NCBI RefSeq assembly: GCF_009451885.1
Contig: NZ_WIAO01000016.1
Span: 58,157-122,156 of the forward strand
DNA length: 64,000 nucleotides
From: Glycomyces albidus
GTDB taxonomy: Bacteria; Actinomycetota; Actinomycetes; Mycobacteriales; Micromonosporaceae
Direction: 5' to 3'
The notes below the pieces were generated by a model, which saw only the letters and a list, made by a program, of their open reading frames with translations, ran no database searches and was not told where the DNA came from. A program made the translations under genes and the position numbers. Shown piece by piece: positions 37,093 through 46,482 of the stretch (position 1 is its first letter; the number at the start of each line of letters is the position of its first letter).

Positions 37093-40000
37093 GGTTCACC
37101 GCTCCGACGGTCGGCTCCTGCTCGGCGAGCATGTGGAGCGGGGCCCACCGGGTGTCGGCGAGGAGCTCCGGGGTGAGGTCCAGCATCGCCAGGCCCTTCC
37201 AGCGCTGGAGTACCCGGCCGTCCGGCGCGCAGGCGGTGACGGTGTAGCGGTTGTCGAGTGCGCGCTGCTCATCGAGCTCGGCCACGATCAGGAACGGCTC
37301 GCCGTCGGGGAGGGGCGCGTACACCTCGACGGCGTCGACCTTCATCGGCAGCGACCGGCGGCCGGTCAGCCGCCGTCCGAGGAGCAGTGCGCCCTGCGGG
37401 AGCAGATCGGCGGCCGCGCCGTCGTACAGCCGGCCGCTGCAACCGGGAAGGGAGGGCGCGGCCAGCCGCGCGAGGGCCACCACCTGGTCGGGTCCGGCGG
37501 CGAGTTCCGGCCCGAGCCCGGTGAGCGTGGGCCCGTGGAAGAAGAACCCGTCGGCGTAGTACGGGTGCGGTTCGAACGCGGGCAGCTCGTACGCGTCCAG
37601 CCCGTCCAGTCGGGGCGCGGGCGCCGGCTCGGCCGCCATCCTGAAGCGCCCCTGGTAGCGGAGCACGGGAGGCTCGACGCCGCGGTGGCTGCGGATCGCG
37701 ACGTCGACCCAGTCGGGTCCGTCGCCGGCCGGGGCCGCCCGCAGCTCGAACCGGTCCTGTTCGGACCCGTCGAAGACGACGCCGCGGCCGATCGCGAAGT
37801 CGCGGACCTCGACCGCCGCCCGGCCGCCGTCCAGCCCTTCCAGGCTGTTCGCGCACCAGCCGATCGCCGCGCTCAAGGGCAGCACCGCGGTCGTCCCGTC
37901 GAAGGCGTGGTCGCGGAGGACGGGATGGGCCGCGAGGCCGGCCAGGTCGCGCCGCACGGTCGCACCCGAGGACGCGAGCGGCCGGGACTTCGGGAACAGC
38001 GGGACGGTCGGGCCGAGCACCGTCACCAGGTGGTCCCGGTGTTCGGGGCCGAGCTGTTCGACGAAGAGGGCGGTGCCGTGGTCGCGGGTCAGCATCGGAA
38101 TGCCCTGCTGCCGGAAGATCTCCTGGATCGCGTCGTTGGCCATCCCGCCGTGCCAGGGCCCGAACGCCAGTGCCGACACGCGGCAGGCCGGACGGGCGGC
38201 CTTCCACGCGCAGGCGAACTTGTCGAGGGCGTCGTTGGCCATGGCGTAGTCGGACTGGCGGAGGTTGCCGTTGAGCGCGACGACGGACGTGAAGAGCACC
38301 AGGTGGCGCAGGCGCTCCGCGTCGAGGGCGCCGAGCACCGCGTCGAGCCCGACGAGCTTGGGGCCGACGACGCGCGCGACGGCATCGGCCGTCTTGTCCC
38401 GCAGCCACGAGTCGGCCAGCACCCCGGCGCCGTGGATCACGCCGGTGACGGCGTCGGCGTACGGGGCGAGGACCGCGGCGACCTCGGCCGCGTCGGCGAC
38501 GTCCGCGGCCAGGTACTCGGCGCGCACTCCCAGTGCACGCAGCGTCTCGAGCGTGCGTTCGACCTCCTGCCGCGCGGTGGAGTCGTCGGGTCCGCCGGAC
38601 AGCGGCGTGCGCCCGAGCAGCAGGAACCCGCAGCGGTAGCGGCGCGCCATCTCGATGACGCACCAGGCGGTGACGCCCCTCGCCCCGCCCGTCACCAGGA
38701 ACAGGTCGTCCTCGGTGACCTCGGCCGACTCGGCCCCGGAGGCGGGCACCGGCAGGGCCGTCGGCGTCCCGGTCAGCGCGGGAGTGCGCCGGACCGTCCC
38801 GTCGTCGCCCACTTCGGGCAGGTCGACGGCGGCGTCGTGGATCTCGCGGAGGAGGCGCTGGGCGACATGGTCGGCGGCGAGGCCGGGGTCGTAGTCGAGC
38901 GTCCGGCAGAAGAGGCCGCCGGTCTCGATCGCGACGGTCCGGAGGAGGCCGCCGACACCGCCGGTGAGCGACGGCCCCGTCCGCCCCTGCGATCCGGCGT
39001 ACCCGAGCGCGCCGTCGAGCGCGGTCACCGCGACCAGGGCGGCCCGGGTCGTCCCGTTCGCGCCCGCGGCCAGCGCCGGCTGGAGGCGCTTCGCGGCGAG
39101 CAGCGTGTGCGAGAGCCGCCGGATCGCGTCCGCGGCCGATCCGGTCTCGGTGAGGACGACCACGGCCAGGTCGAGGATCCCGTCGCCGGGGACGAGCGCG
39201 GACACGGCGTCGGCGAGGGCCGCCTCGCTCCAGTCGTCCAAGGCGCGGGTCGGTCCGCTTCGGCGGATGCCGACACCGGGGAGCGCGAGCACGCTGGTCC
39301 GCCAGCCGGCCCGTTCGAGTGCCGTGATCGTCGCGGCCGCGACGGCCCCGCCGTCGTCGACGACGAGTGCGGCCGGATCGGGCCGGAACGCGTCGACCAG
39401 GTGGTCGGCCTCGGGAAGCTCCCGCAGCGTCACATGGGCGCGGCCGAGCGGGAGGGCGCGGACGGCCGGTTCGGCGGCCTCGGGGTCCGCTTCGGTGAGC
39501 ATCTGCTCGGCGAACGCGACGAAGTCGCCGACGGTTCGCCCGGCGGAGAGCATGTACATGGCCTCGCGGGGCGCCGAGGGCACGTGCTTCCACAGTTCGG
39601 CCGCGATCTCGACCTGCGCGAGCGAGTCGATGCCGAGGTCGGTCTGGATGTCCTGGTCGAGCCCGATCATGTCGAGCGGGAAGCCGGTCTTGTCGGCGAT
39701 GATCCGGCGGATCAGGTCCGCCATGTCGGCGGGGTCGAGCGCGGGCGGTTCGGGCTCCGGTTCGGCGGGCGGAGCCGTCTCGGGTCGCAGGGGAGGCGCG
39801 GGGGCCGCCTCGGCGGGGAGAGCGGGCGGCTCGTCCTCAAGCGGAGCGGCGGCGTCCCGGTGCCGGCCGAGCCGTGCGAGTTCGCCGAACGCCTCGTTCG
39901 CCCGCGCGTGGGCGCGGCCGAGGGCGATGCCGTGGTCGCTGATCGCCTTGACCTCGCGGGCCACGGCCTCGGCCGAGCCGTGGTCGGCGGCCGCGCGGGC

Positions 40001-43000
40001 GAGGTCGACCAGTCCCCGGGCCGTGCTCAGTTGTCCGTCGACGTACCGGGTGTGGAGTTCCAGGTGCTCGGCCGCGATCCGGGACAAGTGCACGGCGTCC
40101 AGGGCGGGCGTAGGCCGCGCGTGGTCCGCGCGCATCGGCGGCGCCTCGTTCGCGGGAGCCCGGTCCGCCGGGCGCTCCTCGATCGGGCGCTCTTCGACCG
40201 ATGCGGGCCGGTACTCGGCAGCCGCCACCTCTCTATTTGCGGTCTCGCGGACGCGGCGGCCGGCGAAGTCGTATCCGCGGAGCGACTGCGCGGCCTGCGA
40301 CGGGACCACCGGCTCAACAGGCAGGGGCTCGTACCGGTCGAGGCCGAACAGGGGGACGCCGAGCACGGCCAGGCGCACCGCCGCCTCCATGAGTGCGGCG
40401 GCGCCGTCGTGCCGGGGGCCGGGATCGGCGGGGACGACCGTTGCGTCCCGTCCCGCGAGGATGCGCTCGACGAGGCCGGACAGCACGCCGCGCGGCCCGA
40501 ACTCCACGAAGACGCGGTGGCCGGAGTCGTAGAGCTCCTCGATCCGCCGCTGGAAGTCGACCGGGCGGGTGATCTGCCCGATCAGGGTCGACCGGTTCGC
40601 GGCCGGGTCCTCGCCGTAGCCCGCGCCGGGCGCTCCGGCCAGGACCGGACGCACCGGCGCGCGGAAGGTCACGGCCTCGGCGGCGGTGCGGAACGTCTCG
40701 ACCGCGTGCGCGACCAGACTTGTGTGGAACGCGGCGCCCACCGGCAGCGGCTGCGCGGGGACGCCCTGCCCGCGGCAGTCGGCGGCGAGTGCGTCCACGA
40801 CCGGAGCCGGGCCTCCCACGACCAGCTCGTCCGGGGCGTTGCGGTTGCAGACGACCGCGCCCGGGTGCGAGGTCAGGATGGCCGCGAGCCGGTCCTCGGA
40901 GCAGCGGACGGCGAGCATCGCACCGGGATCGGCGCCCGGCCCGGCGGGCGCCGCCATCGCCTCGCCTCGCGCGGCGGCGAGCCGCAGGAACCCGTCGTCG
41001 TCGAGCCCGCCGGCGGCCCAGAGAGCGGTGAGCTCGCCGAAGCTGTGACCGAGGCACGCGTCCGGAGCGAAGCCCATGTCGGCGAGGAACCGGTACTGGC
41101 CCATGGCGAGGGCGCCGATCGCGGGCTGGGCGTAGTCGGTGCGGCGGAGCCGTTCGGCCGCCGCATGACGGTCGGTGCCCGCCGGTGGGAACACCGCCTC
41201 GGACAGGGGCTGCGGACCGGGTCCGATCAGGTTCGCCTCGTCGAACGCGGCCCGCACCGGCGGGAAGGCGTTCGCGGCGGCGAGGCCCATGTCCGGATAC
41301 TGGCTCCCCTGACCGGTGAACAGCGCCGCGACGCGCGCGCCGTCCCGCGCGCGGCGGCGGTAGCGGACGCCGTCGCCGGCCCACTCGTCGGCGTCGGGCC
41401 GGTCGCGCAGTCCGGCGACGGCCGCCGCGAGCCGGGCGTCGTAGTCGCGTTCGTCCGCGGCCGCGAACCCGATCCGGGCGTGGCCGGGCGGGATCGGGCC
41501 TTCGCGGTCGGCGGGCGCACCGGATTCGAGCCGGTGCAGCAGGGCCTCAGGGTCGGGGGCGTGCCAGAGGCGCGCGACCGGGACCTTGTGGGCCGCCCTC
41601 GTGTCGGCCGGTCCGTCGTGCTCTTCGAGGACCACGTGGAAGTTGACGCCGCCGAACCCGAACGAGGAGACGCCGCCGCGGCGCTTCGGCCGGTGCGGCT
41701 CCCTGATCCAGGGCCGCGCGGTGGCGTTGACGTAGACGGCGCCGTCGGCGCGGGCCGCCTCCGGGCACGGCTCGTCCACGTTGATGTGCGGCGGCAGGAT
41801 CTTGTCGTGCAGGGCCAGCGCCATCTTGATCAGGCCCGCGGCTCCGGCGGCGGCCTTCGTGTGCCCGATCTGGGATTTCACGGACCCGATCGCCACGGAG
41901 CGGGGCCGGGCGCCGGCGAGGAACCGGTTGAGCGCGGCGAGCTCGACGCCGTCCCCCGTCGGGGTGCCGGTCCCGTGCGCCTCGATCAAGGCGACCGAGG
42001 CCGCCGGGACGCCGGCATCGCGGTACGCGCGCTCGAGGGCGAGGTGCTGCCCGTCGCCGCACGGCGCATGGATGCTCGTGCCCGGGCCGTCGGTGGCGTT
42101 GCCGATCCCGCGGATCACGGCGTAGACGCGGTCGCCGTCCCGGTCGGCGTCGGCGAGGCGTTTGAGCGCGAGCATGCCGATGCCTTCACCGATGAGGGTC
42201 CCGTCGGCCGCCGCGTCGAACGGGCGGATCCGGCCGCTGGGCGCCAGCGCCGGGGTCTTGCTGAAGCACATGAACGCGAAGTTCGAGTTGTCGGCGTCGC
42301 AGCCGCCGGTGATCATGAGGTCGGCGCGGCCCAGCACGAGTTCGTCCACGGCGGCCCTGAGCGCGGCCAGCGAGCTCGCGCAGGCGGCGTCCACCGTGAA
42401 GTTCGCCCCGCCGAGGCTGAAGTGCTTCGCGATCCGGCCGGAGACCACATTGGCGAGCAGGCCCGGGAACGAGTCGGACGTCCACTGCGGGAAGGACGCG
42501 AGGTACCGCCGCGAGAGCGCGGCGACCTCCTGCGGCGCAAGACCGCAGTCGGCCGCGGCCTCCTCGACCACGGGGACCTGGAGCCGGGCGGTGAGCGGAC
42601 CCATGGACGAGTTCGCGCCGCACACGCCGAGGATCACGCCGGTCCGGGCGGGATCGAACCAGGAGGCGCCCTCGCAGCCCGCGTCCCGCAGCACGTCCCG
42701 GGCCACGTTGAGGCTCAACAGCTGGACCAGGCCGGTCGCGTCGAGCGACCGCGGCGAGATGCCGAACTCGAGCGGGTCGAACGTCGCCTCCGGAAGGAAC
42801 CCGCCCCGGCGGCAGTAGGTCTTGTCGGCCGCGAGCGGATCGGGGTCGTAGTGGTCCTCGATGCGCCAGTGCGATTCCGGCACGTCGGTGGTGCAGTCCC
42901 TGCCCGCGAGGACGTTGTCCCAGAACCGCCCCACGTCAAGCGCATCCGGAAAGACGCCGGCCACCCCGACGATGGCGATGGGCGTGCGGGCGAGCTTGTG

Positions 43001-43015
43001 CTGAGATACCGACAT
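37085..43015 (-). CDS. Iterative PUFA-synthase-like PKS (KS-AT-ACP-KR-DH)
   Basis: A 1976-residue megasynthase (start MSVSQHKLARTPIAIVGVAG; two upstream in-frame ATGs, none with a good ribosome site, would add up to 27 residues). KS at about 10-450 has the active Cys 212 (VDAACASSL), then EAHGTGTPTGDG and SVKSQIGHTKAAAG. AT at about 540-860 has Ser 658 in GHSFGELTALWAAGG, which is PfaA-like. A helical Pro/Ala-rich linker leads to a single ACP with Ser 1131 in LGIDSLAQ. KR at about 1260-1640 has VTGGARGVTAWC. A C-terminal DH-like hotdog begins near 1695 (HPVLRDHAFDGTTAVLPLS). PfaA normally has several ACPs, and only one is present. The product is probably a reduced or polyunsaturated acyl chain. 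The ACP requires a phosphopantetheinyl transferase encoded elsewhere. Confidence 0.9.
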   Translation of the reverse strand: MSVSQHKLARTPIAIVGVAGVFPDALDVGRFWDNVLAGRDCTTDVPESHWRIEDHYDPDPLAADKTYCRRGGFLPEATFDPLEFGISPRSLDATGLVQLLSLNVARDVLRDAGCEGASWFDPARTGVILGVCGANSSMGPLTARLQVPVVEEAAADCGLAPQEVAALSRRYLASFPQWTSDSFPGLLANVVSGRIAKHFSLGGANFTVDAACASSLAALRAAVDELVLGRADLMITGGCDADNSNFAFMCFSKTPALAPSGRIRPFDAAADGTLIGEGIGMLALKRLADADRDGDRVYAVIRGIGNATDGPGTSIHAPCGDGQHLALERAYRDAGVPAASVALIEAHGTGTPTGDGVELAALNRFLAGARPRSVAIGSVKSQIGHTKAAAGAAGLIKMALALHDKILPPHINVDEPCPEAARADGAVYVNATARPWIREPHRPKRRGGVSSFGFGGVNFHVVLEEHDGPADTRAAHKVPVARLWHAPDPEALLHRLESGAPADREGPIPPGHARIGFAAADERDYDARLAAAVAGLRDRPDADEWAGDGVRYRRRARDGARVAALFTGQGSQYPDMGLAAANAFPPVRAAFDEANLIGPGPQPLSEAVFPPAGTDRHAAAERLRRTDYAQPAIGALAMGQYRFLADMGFAPDACLGHSFGELTALWAAGGLDDDGFLRLAAARGEAMAAPAGPGADPGAMLAVRCSEDRLAAILTSHPGAVVCNRNAPDELVVGGPAPVVDALAADCRGQGVPAQPLPVGAAFHTSLVAHAVETFRTAAEAVTFRAPVRPVLAGAPGAGYGEDPAANRSTLIGQITRPVDFQRRIEELYDSGHRVFVEFGPRGVLSGLVERILAGRDATVVPADPGPRHDGAAALMEAAVRLAVLGVPLFGLDRYEPLPVEPVVPSQAAQSLRGYDFAGRRVRETANREVAAAEYRPASVEERPIEERPADRAPANEAPPMRADHARPTPALDAVHLSRIAAEHLELHTRYVDGQLSTARGLVDLARAAADHGSAEAVAREVKAISDHGIALGRAHARANEAFGELARLGRHRDAAAPLEDEPPALPAEAAPAPPLRPETAPPAEPEPEPPALDPADMADLIRRIIADKTGFPLDMIGLDQDIQTDLGIDSLAQVEIAAELWKHVPSAPREAMYMLSAGRTVGDFVAFAEQMLTEADPEAAEPAVRALPLGRAHVTLRELPEADHLVDAFRPDPAALVVDDGGAVAAATITALERAGWRTSVLALPGVGIRRSGPTRALDDWSEAALADAVSALVPGDGILDLAVVVLTETGSAADAIRRLSHTLLAAKRLQPALAAGANGTTRAALVAVTALDGALGYAGSQGRTGPSLTGGVGGLLRTVAIETGGLFCRTLDYDPGLAADHVAQRLLREIHDAAVDLPEVGDDGTVRRTPALTGTPTALPVPASGAESAEVTEDDLFLVTGGARGVTAWCVIEMARRYRCGFLLLGRTPLSGGPDDSTARQEVERTLETLRALGVRAEYLAADVADAAEVAAVLAPYADAVTGVIHGAGVLADSWLRDKTADAVARVVGPKLVGLDAVLGALDAERLRHLVLFTSVVALNGNLRQSDYAMANDALDKFACAWKAARPACRVSALAFGPWHGGMANDAIQEIFRQQGIPMLTRDHGTALFVEQLGPEHRDHLVTVLGPTVPLFPKSRPLASSGATVRRDLAGLAAHPVLRDHAFDGTTAVLPLSAAIGWCANSLEGLDGGRAAVEVRDFAIGRGVVFDGSEQDRFELRAAPAGDGPDWVDVAIRSHRGVEPPVLRYQGRFRMAAEPAPAPRLDGLDAYELPAFEPHPYYADGFFFHGPTLTGLGPELAAGPDQVVALARLAAPSLPGCSGRLYDGAAADLLPQGALLLGRRLTGRRSLPMKVDAVEVYAPLPDGEPFLIVAELDEQRALDNRYTVTACAPDGRVLQRWKGLAMLDLTPELLADTRWAPLHMLAEQEPTVGAVNRA

Positions 43016-43340
43016 AGCGCTCAAGTCTGCCATAATCGTCAAGAAACGCCATAAAACATCCTGGCTTCCGCGGGGCGGCTCGCACGCGAGGGCCATCGCG
43101 CCCGCAGTGACCGGTCGGCGGCGACTCCGGCACCTCCCGGCGTCCGGACCGCGCCGGCCGGTGAACCGGCGCGCTCACGGACCGGTCGGCGAGAAGGCGG
43201 CCCGGGTTCGAAAGCCCGAGCCGCCTTGTGATTCGTCCGCACAGCCTCGCGCTGGAGACGCCCGGCTTGCGAGTGCGCAACGCCGGGTGCCGCAGCAGCC
43301 GCCCGGGACCCTGCCGCTCGCGATTCGCCGCCTGCGGAAC
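43016..43340. other. Intergenic region, 325 bp, upstream of PKS
   Basis: Contains the promoter region of the PKS operon. The A/T-richer part is about 43018-43065. The EF-hand gene terminator lies at 43194-43227. No operator stands out. Confidence 0.4.
43194..43227 (-). terminator. Hairpin terminator after EF-hand gene
   Basis: AAGGCGGC (43194-43201) pairs with GCCGCCTT (43220-43227). The stem continues inward through GGG/CCC with one mismatch to a CGAA loop. It separates the EF-hand gene from the PKS operon. Confidence 0.7.
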
Positions 43341-43904
43341 TCAGCGCTCGTAGATCGGCTGGCCCATCCACCAATTGCCGGGGGCCTCAGGGTCGGTGCT
43401 CGACCAGTACTCGATCACCGCGCTGACGAACTCCTCTGCGGTGAGGCGCCCGTCGCCGTCGCGATCGAGGTAGCCGAAGGCCTTGTCGATGTCGCCCTGG
43501 CCCAGGCCGGGAAAGTGCGACTGCTGGAACGCGGCGAACTCCTCGGCGCCCACTTCGCCGTCGCCGTCGATGTCGGCGATCGAGAGGTAGGTCCGCCCAA
43601 GCGCACCCAGGGTGGCCTCGGCGGCGGCGGGGTCGGTGGCGAGGCTTCTGGTGGAGGCGACGAACGTCGCCTTGTCGATGTCCTCGCGTCCCTCGGGGAG
43701 GTGCGGGCGGTGGAGGTCGTTCCAGATGGCCACGAAGGCGGCGACGACCCGGGCCTCCTCGGGCGATCCCGCCGCGTGCCCCAGGCCCGCGGCGGCGCGC
43801 CTGCCCATCATGACGTGGTCGTTCTCGTTGAGCCGGCCGCTGCCGTCGGCGTCCAGGTGGTCGAAGCCGTGCTCGATTTTCGCGGTCAGGATGTCCTCGG
43901 TCAT
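43341..43904 (-). CDS. Calerythrin-like EF-hand calcium-binding protein
   Basis: A 187-residue cytoplasmic calcium-binding protein. Two canonical 12-residue EF-hand loops run D111-I-D113-G-D115 ending E122, and D147-R-D149-G-D151 ending E158. A first loop at 18-29 (DADGSGRLNEND) has Asp at position 12. A fourth, degenerate hand (EDIDKATF) lies near 73-81. The layout matches calerythrin and the Streptomyces Cab proteins, which buffer or sense Ca2+. It is separated from the PKS operon by a terminator. Confidence 0.92.
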   Translation of the reverse strand: MTEDILTAKIEHGFDHLDADGSGRLNENDHVMMGRRAAAGLGHAAGSPEEARVVAAFVAIWNDLHRPHLPEGREDIDKATFVASTRSLATDPAAAEATLGALGRTYLSIADIDGDGEVGAEEFAAFQQSHFPGLGQGDIDKAFGYLDRDGDGRLTAEEFVSAVIEYWSSTDPEAPGNWWMGQPIYER

Positions 43905-44289
43905 GCGTGTGCCTCCACTGGCGTCGGCGCCTGGTTCGAGCGGCCTGAGTTCTCGAAACGCTCAAACCGCCCGATCCTGCTTTCATATGGACAGAACGTG
44001 AGCACTTCAGACCGGCGGCTGCGCCGGAGCCGGAGGCGGGGTTCGTACGGCGGCCGGCGGTCGTCCAATCGACGATGAGCAGCGCGAGGTCGGCTGGGCG
44101 GCGACGCCGTGGCCCTGGCGCCGACCTGCTCCGCCAAGACGACCCGGCCCCGAGGCGGACGCCGCGATGAAAGGCCCGGACCGCTCGAGCGAGTTCCTTG
44201 ACCCAATATTGGAATAGATCATTCCGTTCTGATATACTGATGGCAGCCGAGGAGCACGGGCTCCCGAACCGAGCAAGGAGAAGACGGCC
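43905..44289. other. Intergenic region, 385 bp, with epoxide hydrolase promoter
   Basis: Lies between the divergent EF-hand and epoxide hydrolase genes. The right end holds a good promoter/operator candidate, given separately. The middle (44010-44190) shows no gene or repeat. Confidence 0.45.
44209..44238 (+). promoter_or_regulatory. Promoter with overlapping palindrome, epoxide hydrolase
   Basis: TTGGAA (44209-44214) and TATACT (44233-44238) are 18 bp apart, a good vegetative promoter. The palindrome GGAAT-N5-ATTCC (44211-44225) overlaps the -35 and spacer and could be a repressor site. The gene starts 52 bp downstream. Confidence 0.6.
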
Positions 44290-45396
44290 ATGACCCAGCA
44301 CGAGGCGATCAAGCCCTTCACGATCGAGATCCCGCAATCCGAGCTCGACCACCTCCGCGACCGCCTGTCGCGAGCCCGCCGCGCCCAGGAGCTCCCCGGC
44401 GCCGGCGACGAATACGGCGTCACCGTCGACCGCGTCGACCACCTCACCGACTACTGGCTCCAGAAGTACGACTGGCGCGACACCGAAGCGCGACTCAACG
44501 GATACCCGCAGTTCGTCACCGAGATCGACGGCCAGCGCCTGCACTTCCTCCACATCGAGTCGCCCGACCCCGCGGCCGTGCCGCTGCTGCTGCTCCACGG
44601 CTGGCCGGGGACGATCATGGAGTTCACCGACCTGATCGAACCGCTCACCCGGCCGTCCGAGGGCCCGGCCTTCCACCTGGTCATCCCCTCGCTGCCGGGC
44701 TTCGGCTTCTCCGGCCCGACCACGGAGGCCGGCTGGGGCGCCGCTCGCACGGCGAAGGCGCTCGCGACGCTGATGTCGCGGCTCGGCTATGAGCGGTACG
44801 GCGCGCACGGCAACGACGCCGGCGCGTTCATCGCCCCGGAACTGGGCAGGATCGACGGCGAGCACGTCATCGGCGTCCACGTCGACCAGATCTTCTCGTT
44901 CCCCTCAGGCGACCCGTCCGAGATGGAGGGCATGTCCGAAGAGGAGATGGGCGCGCTGCAGGTGCTCCAGTGGTTCTACGAGAACAAGAGCTCCTACGAC
45001 CAGGTCCACTCCCAGCAGCCGCAGACGCTCGCCCACGCACTCGCCGACTCGCCCCGCGGCCTCCTCGCCTGGATGGACCAGCTCTTCGGGGAGGGAGTCG
45101 GCGACCGATTCGTCATCGACAACGTCATCATCCACTGGCTCAACGACACCGTCGCCTCGTCGATGCGCTTCTACTTCGAGAACAAGCGCAACCCGGTCGA
45201 CACCGCACCCACAGCCTTCCCGATCGCCAACTCCAGCTTCGCGGGGGACTTCCAGTCCATTCGCCGCTTCGCCGAACGCGACTACACCAACATCACGCAG
45301 TGGCGGACCCACGACGCCGGCGGCCACTACGCCGCCCACCAAGTCCCGGACATCCTCGCCGAAGACCTCCGCGACTTCTTCACCGCCCTGCGCTGA
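44290..45396 (+). CDS. Alpha/beta-hydrolase epoxide hydrolase
   Basis: A 368-residue epoxide hydrolase of the EHN-domain family, related to microsomal/juvenile-hormone-type enzymes. The N-terminal EHN domain is at about 8-110 (IKPFTIEIPQSELDHLRDRL, then YWLQKYDWRDTEARLN). The oxyanion-hole motif HGWPGT is near 104-109, the nucleophile is Asp 176 in AHGNDAGAF, and the catalytic His is near the C-terminus in GGHYAAHQ. The usual nucleophile elbow is GGDWG, so HGNDAG is a variant. It would open epoxides to diols for detoxification or metabolism. Ribosome site AAGGAG precedes the ATG. Confidence 0.9.
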   Translation: MTQHEAIKPFTIEIPQSELDHLRDRLSRARRAQELPGAGDEYGVTVDRVDHLTDYWLQKYDWRDTEARLNGYPQFVTEIDGQRLHFLHIESPDPAAVPLLLLHGWPGTIMEFTDLIEPLTRPSEGPAFHLVIPSLPGFGFSGPTTEAGWGAARTAKALATLMSRLGYERYGAHGNDAGAFIAPELGRIDGEHVIGVHVDQIFSFPSGDPSEMEGMSEEEMGALQVLQWFYENKSSYDQVHSQQPQTLAHALADSPRGLLAWMDQLFGEGVGDRFVIDNVIIHWLNDTVASSMRFYFENKRNPVDTAPTAFPIANSSFAGDFQSIRRFAERDYTNITQWRTHDAGGHYAAHQVPDILAEDLRDFFTALR

Positions 45397-45853
45397 ACCG
45401 CGGACCGCAGTGTTCACGCCCTGTGCGCTCGCGGTTCGTCGGATCCCACAGTGAACAAGCAGAACGGCCCGGATCAGATGATCCGGGCCGTTCCCAATCT
45501 GCAGGGATCATCGAGGCCTATGGGAACTCGTACCCGCAGGTCAGGGCGGTGTCCGATGGACTCGCGCCTGGATGACCTGCTGAAAACGGCTCGCATCGGT
45601 CAGGCGGGGCGGCGATGATCCGCGGACGGCCTCGAACTCAGTGCGAATCCTCGCCGCGCTGCCGGGCCGGAAGCGTCAACCGGACGCATGTGGCCCAGTA
45701 GCGCGGGGCAAACAACCGAGATGACCGTGGGTGTCGCCTACTGAGGAATCGAAGGTATCGTGACGCTGTGATCACCCCTCGCATCGGATTGGACTCAGTC
45801 CCGCCGGTGCCTCCGCTCTGCGTCTTCCCGGACGCCCCTCCCCTGGAGCCCCA
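45397..45853. other. Intergenic region, 457 bp
   Basis: Begins with a strong terminator hairpin (annotated). The rest, 45494-45853, shows no gene-like frame, repeat or RNA I recognise. Confidence 0.45.
45462..45493 (+). terminator. Hairpin terminator after epoxide hydrolase
   Basis: Perfect 14-base arms (45462-45475 / 45480-45493) with the loop AGAT, 65 bp after the stop codon. Confidence 0.8.
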
Positions 45854-46405
45854 TTGCTGATCGTCACGGTCGGATCCGAACAGCATCTCGATACACCCGA
45901 CGAACTGAACCGAACCCGCACCGGTTACCGGAAGGGTATGACCGATCGCGAGCTCTATCAGGCGGCGAGAGGAAGCTGGGTGCTCGGTGAGAAGGCCGAC
46001 GGCGAGCATTTCGCCCTCGTCGCCCACCGCGGCGCCGTGCTGCTGGCGATCGAGATCCACAGGCTTGTGGAAACCGCTCCCGGCCGGCGCGCCATCGAGG
46101 GGAGCATTCTGCTGCCGGGCGACGAGGTCCACGACGCGTACGTCGGCAAGCCCGTCCCCGTCGAGTCGTACGGCAACCCCGTCCGCTATTTCGACGCCCC
46201 CGTCGGAACCAAGCCGTGTCGCTGCGGATGCGGAACCTCGCTTCGTTCAGGCAAGTTCGTGGCCGGCCACGACGCGATCGCGTTGCACGAACGCGTCAGG
46301 CGGATCGGTTCGGTCGCACAGTTCATCGACTGGTTCGACAGCATGGTCGAACCGTTCGAACGATCCGCCCGACGTCAGCGCTCCGACGGACCGGACACCC
46401 TCTGA
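45854..46405 (+). CDS. Unknown protein with PUA-like body and CxCGCG zinc knuckle
   Basis: A 183-residue protein from a TTG start. A later in-frame ATG (MTDRELYQAARGSWVLGEKA) is possible but would remove the YRKGMTDRELY part that I recall as a repeated pattern in unnamed proteins. The first 115 residues look beta-rich and PUA/ASCH-like (SWVLGEKADGEHFALVAHRG). The C-terminal part has CRCGCGTSLRSGKFVAGHD, a Cys/His cluster likely to bind zinc. It lies 77 bp upstream of the kinase gene that opens the defence-like island and has the same orientation, so it could belong to that unit. Function unknown; the domain reading is from memory of related sequences, not a search. Confidence 0.6.
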   Translation: MLIVTVGSEQHLDTPDELNRTRTGYRKGMTDRELYQAARGSWVLGEKADGEHFALVAHRGAVLLAIEIHRLVETAPGRRAIEGSILLPGDEVHDAYVGKPVPVESYGNPVRYFDAPVGTKPCRCGCGTSLRSGKFVAGHDAIALHERVRRIGSVAQFIDWFDSMVEPFERSARRQRSDGPDTL

Positions 46406-46482
46406 GAGCTCGGCGCCGGGGGCTCCCTGAGAACCGTCTTTTGGCTAAGCTCTAGGGCACTCGAACCAGAAGGACCTCGCCC

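Noticed and set aside
36908..43054. A plus-strand open frame of about 2000 codons opposite the PKS
   Set aside because: It is a by-product of high third-position G/C in the PKS gene: the translation is Arg/Gly/Val/Glu-rich without domains, while the opposite strand shows clear KS, AT, ACP, KR and DH motifs.
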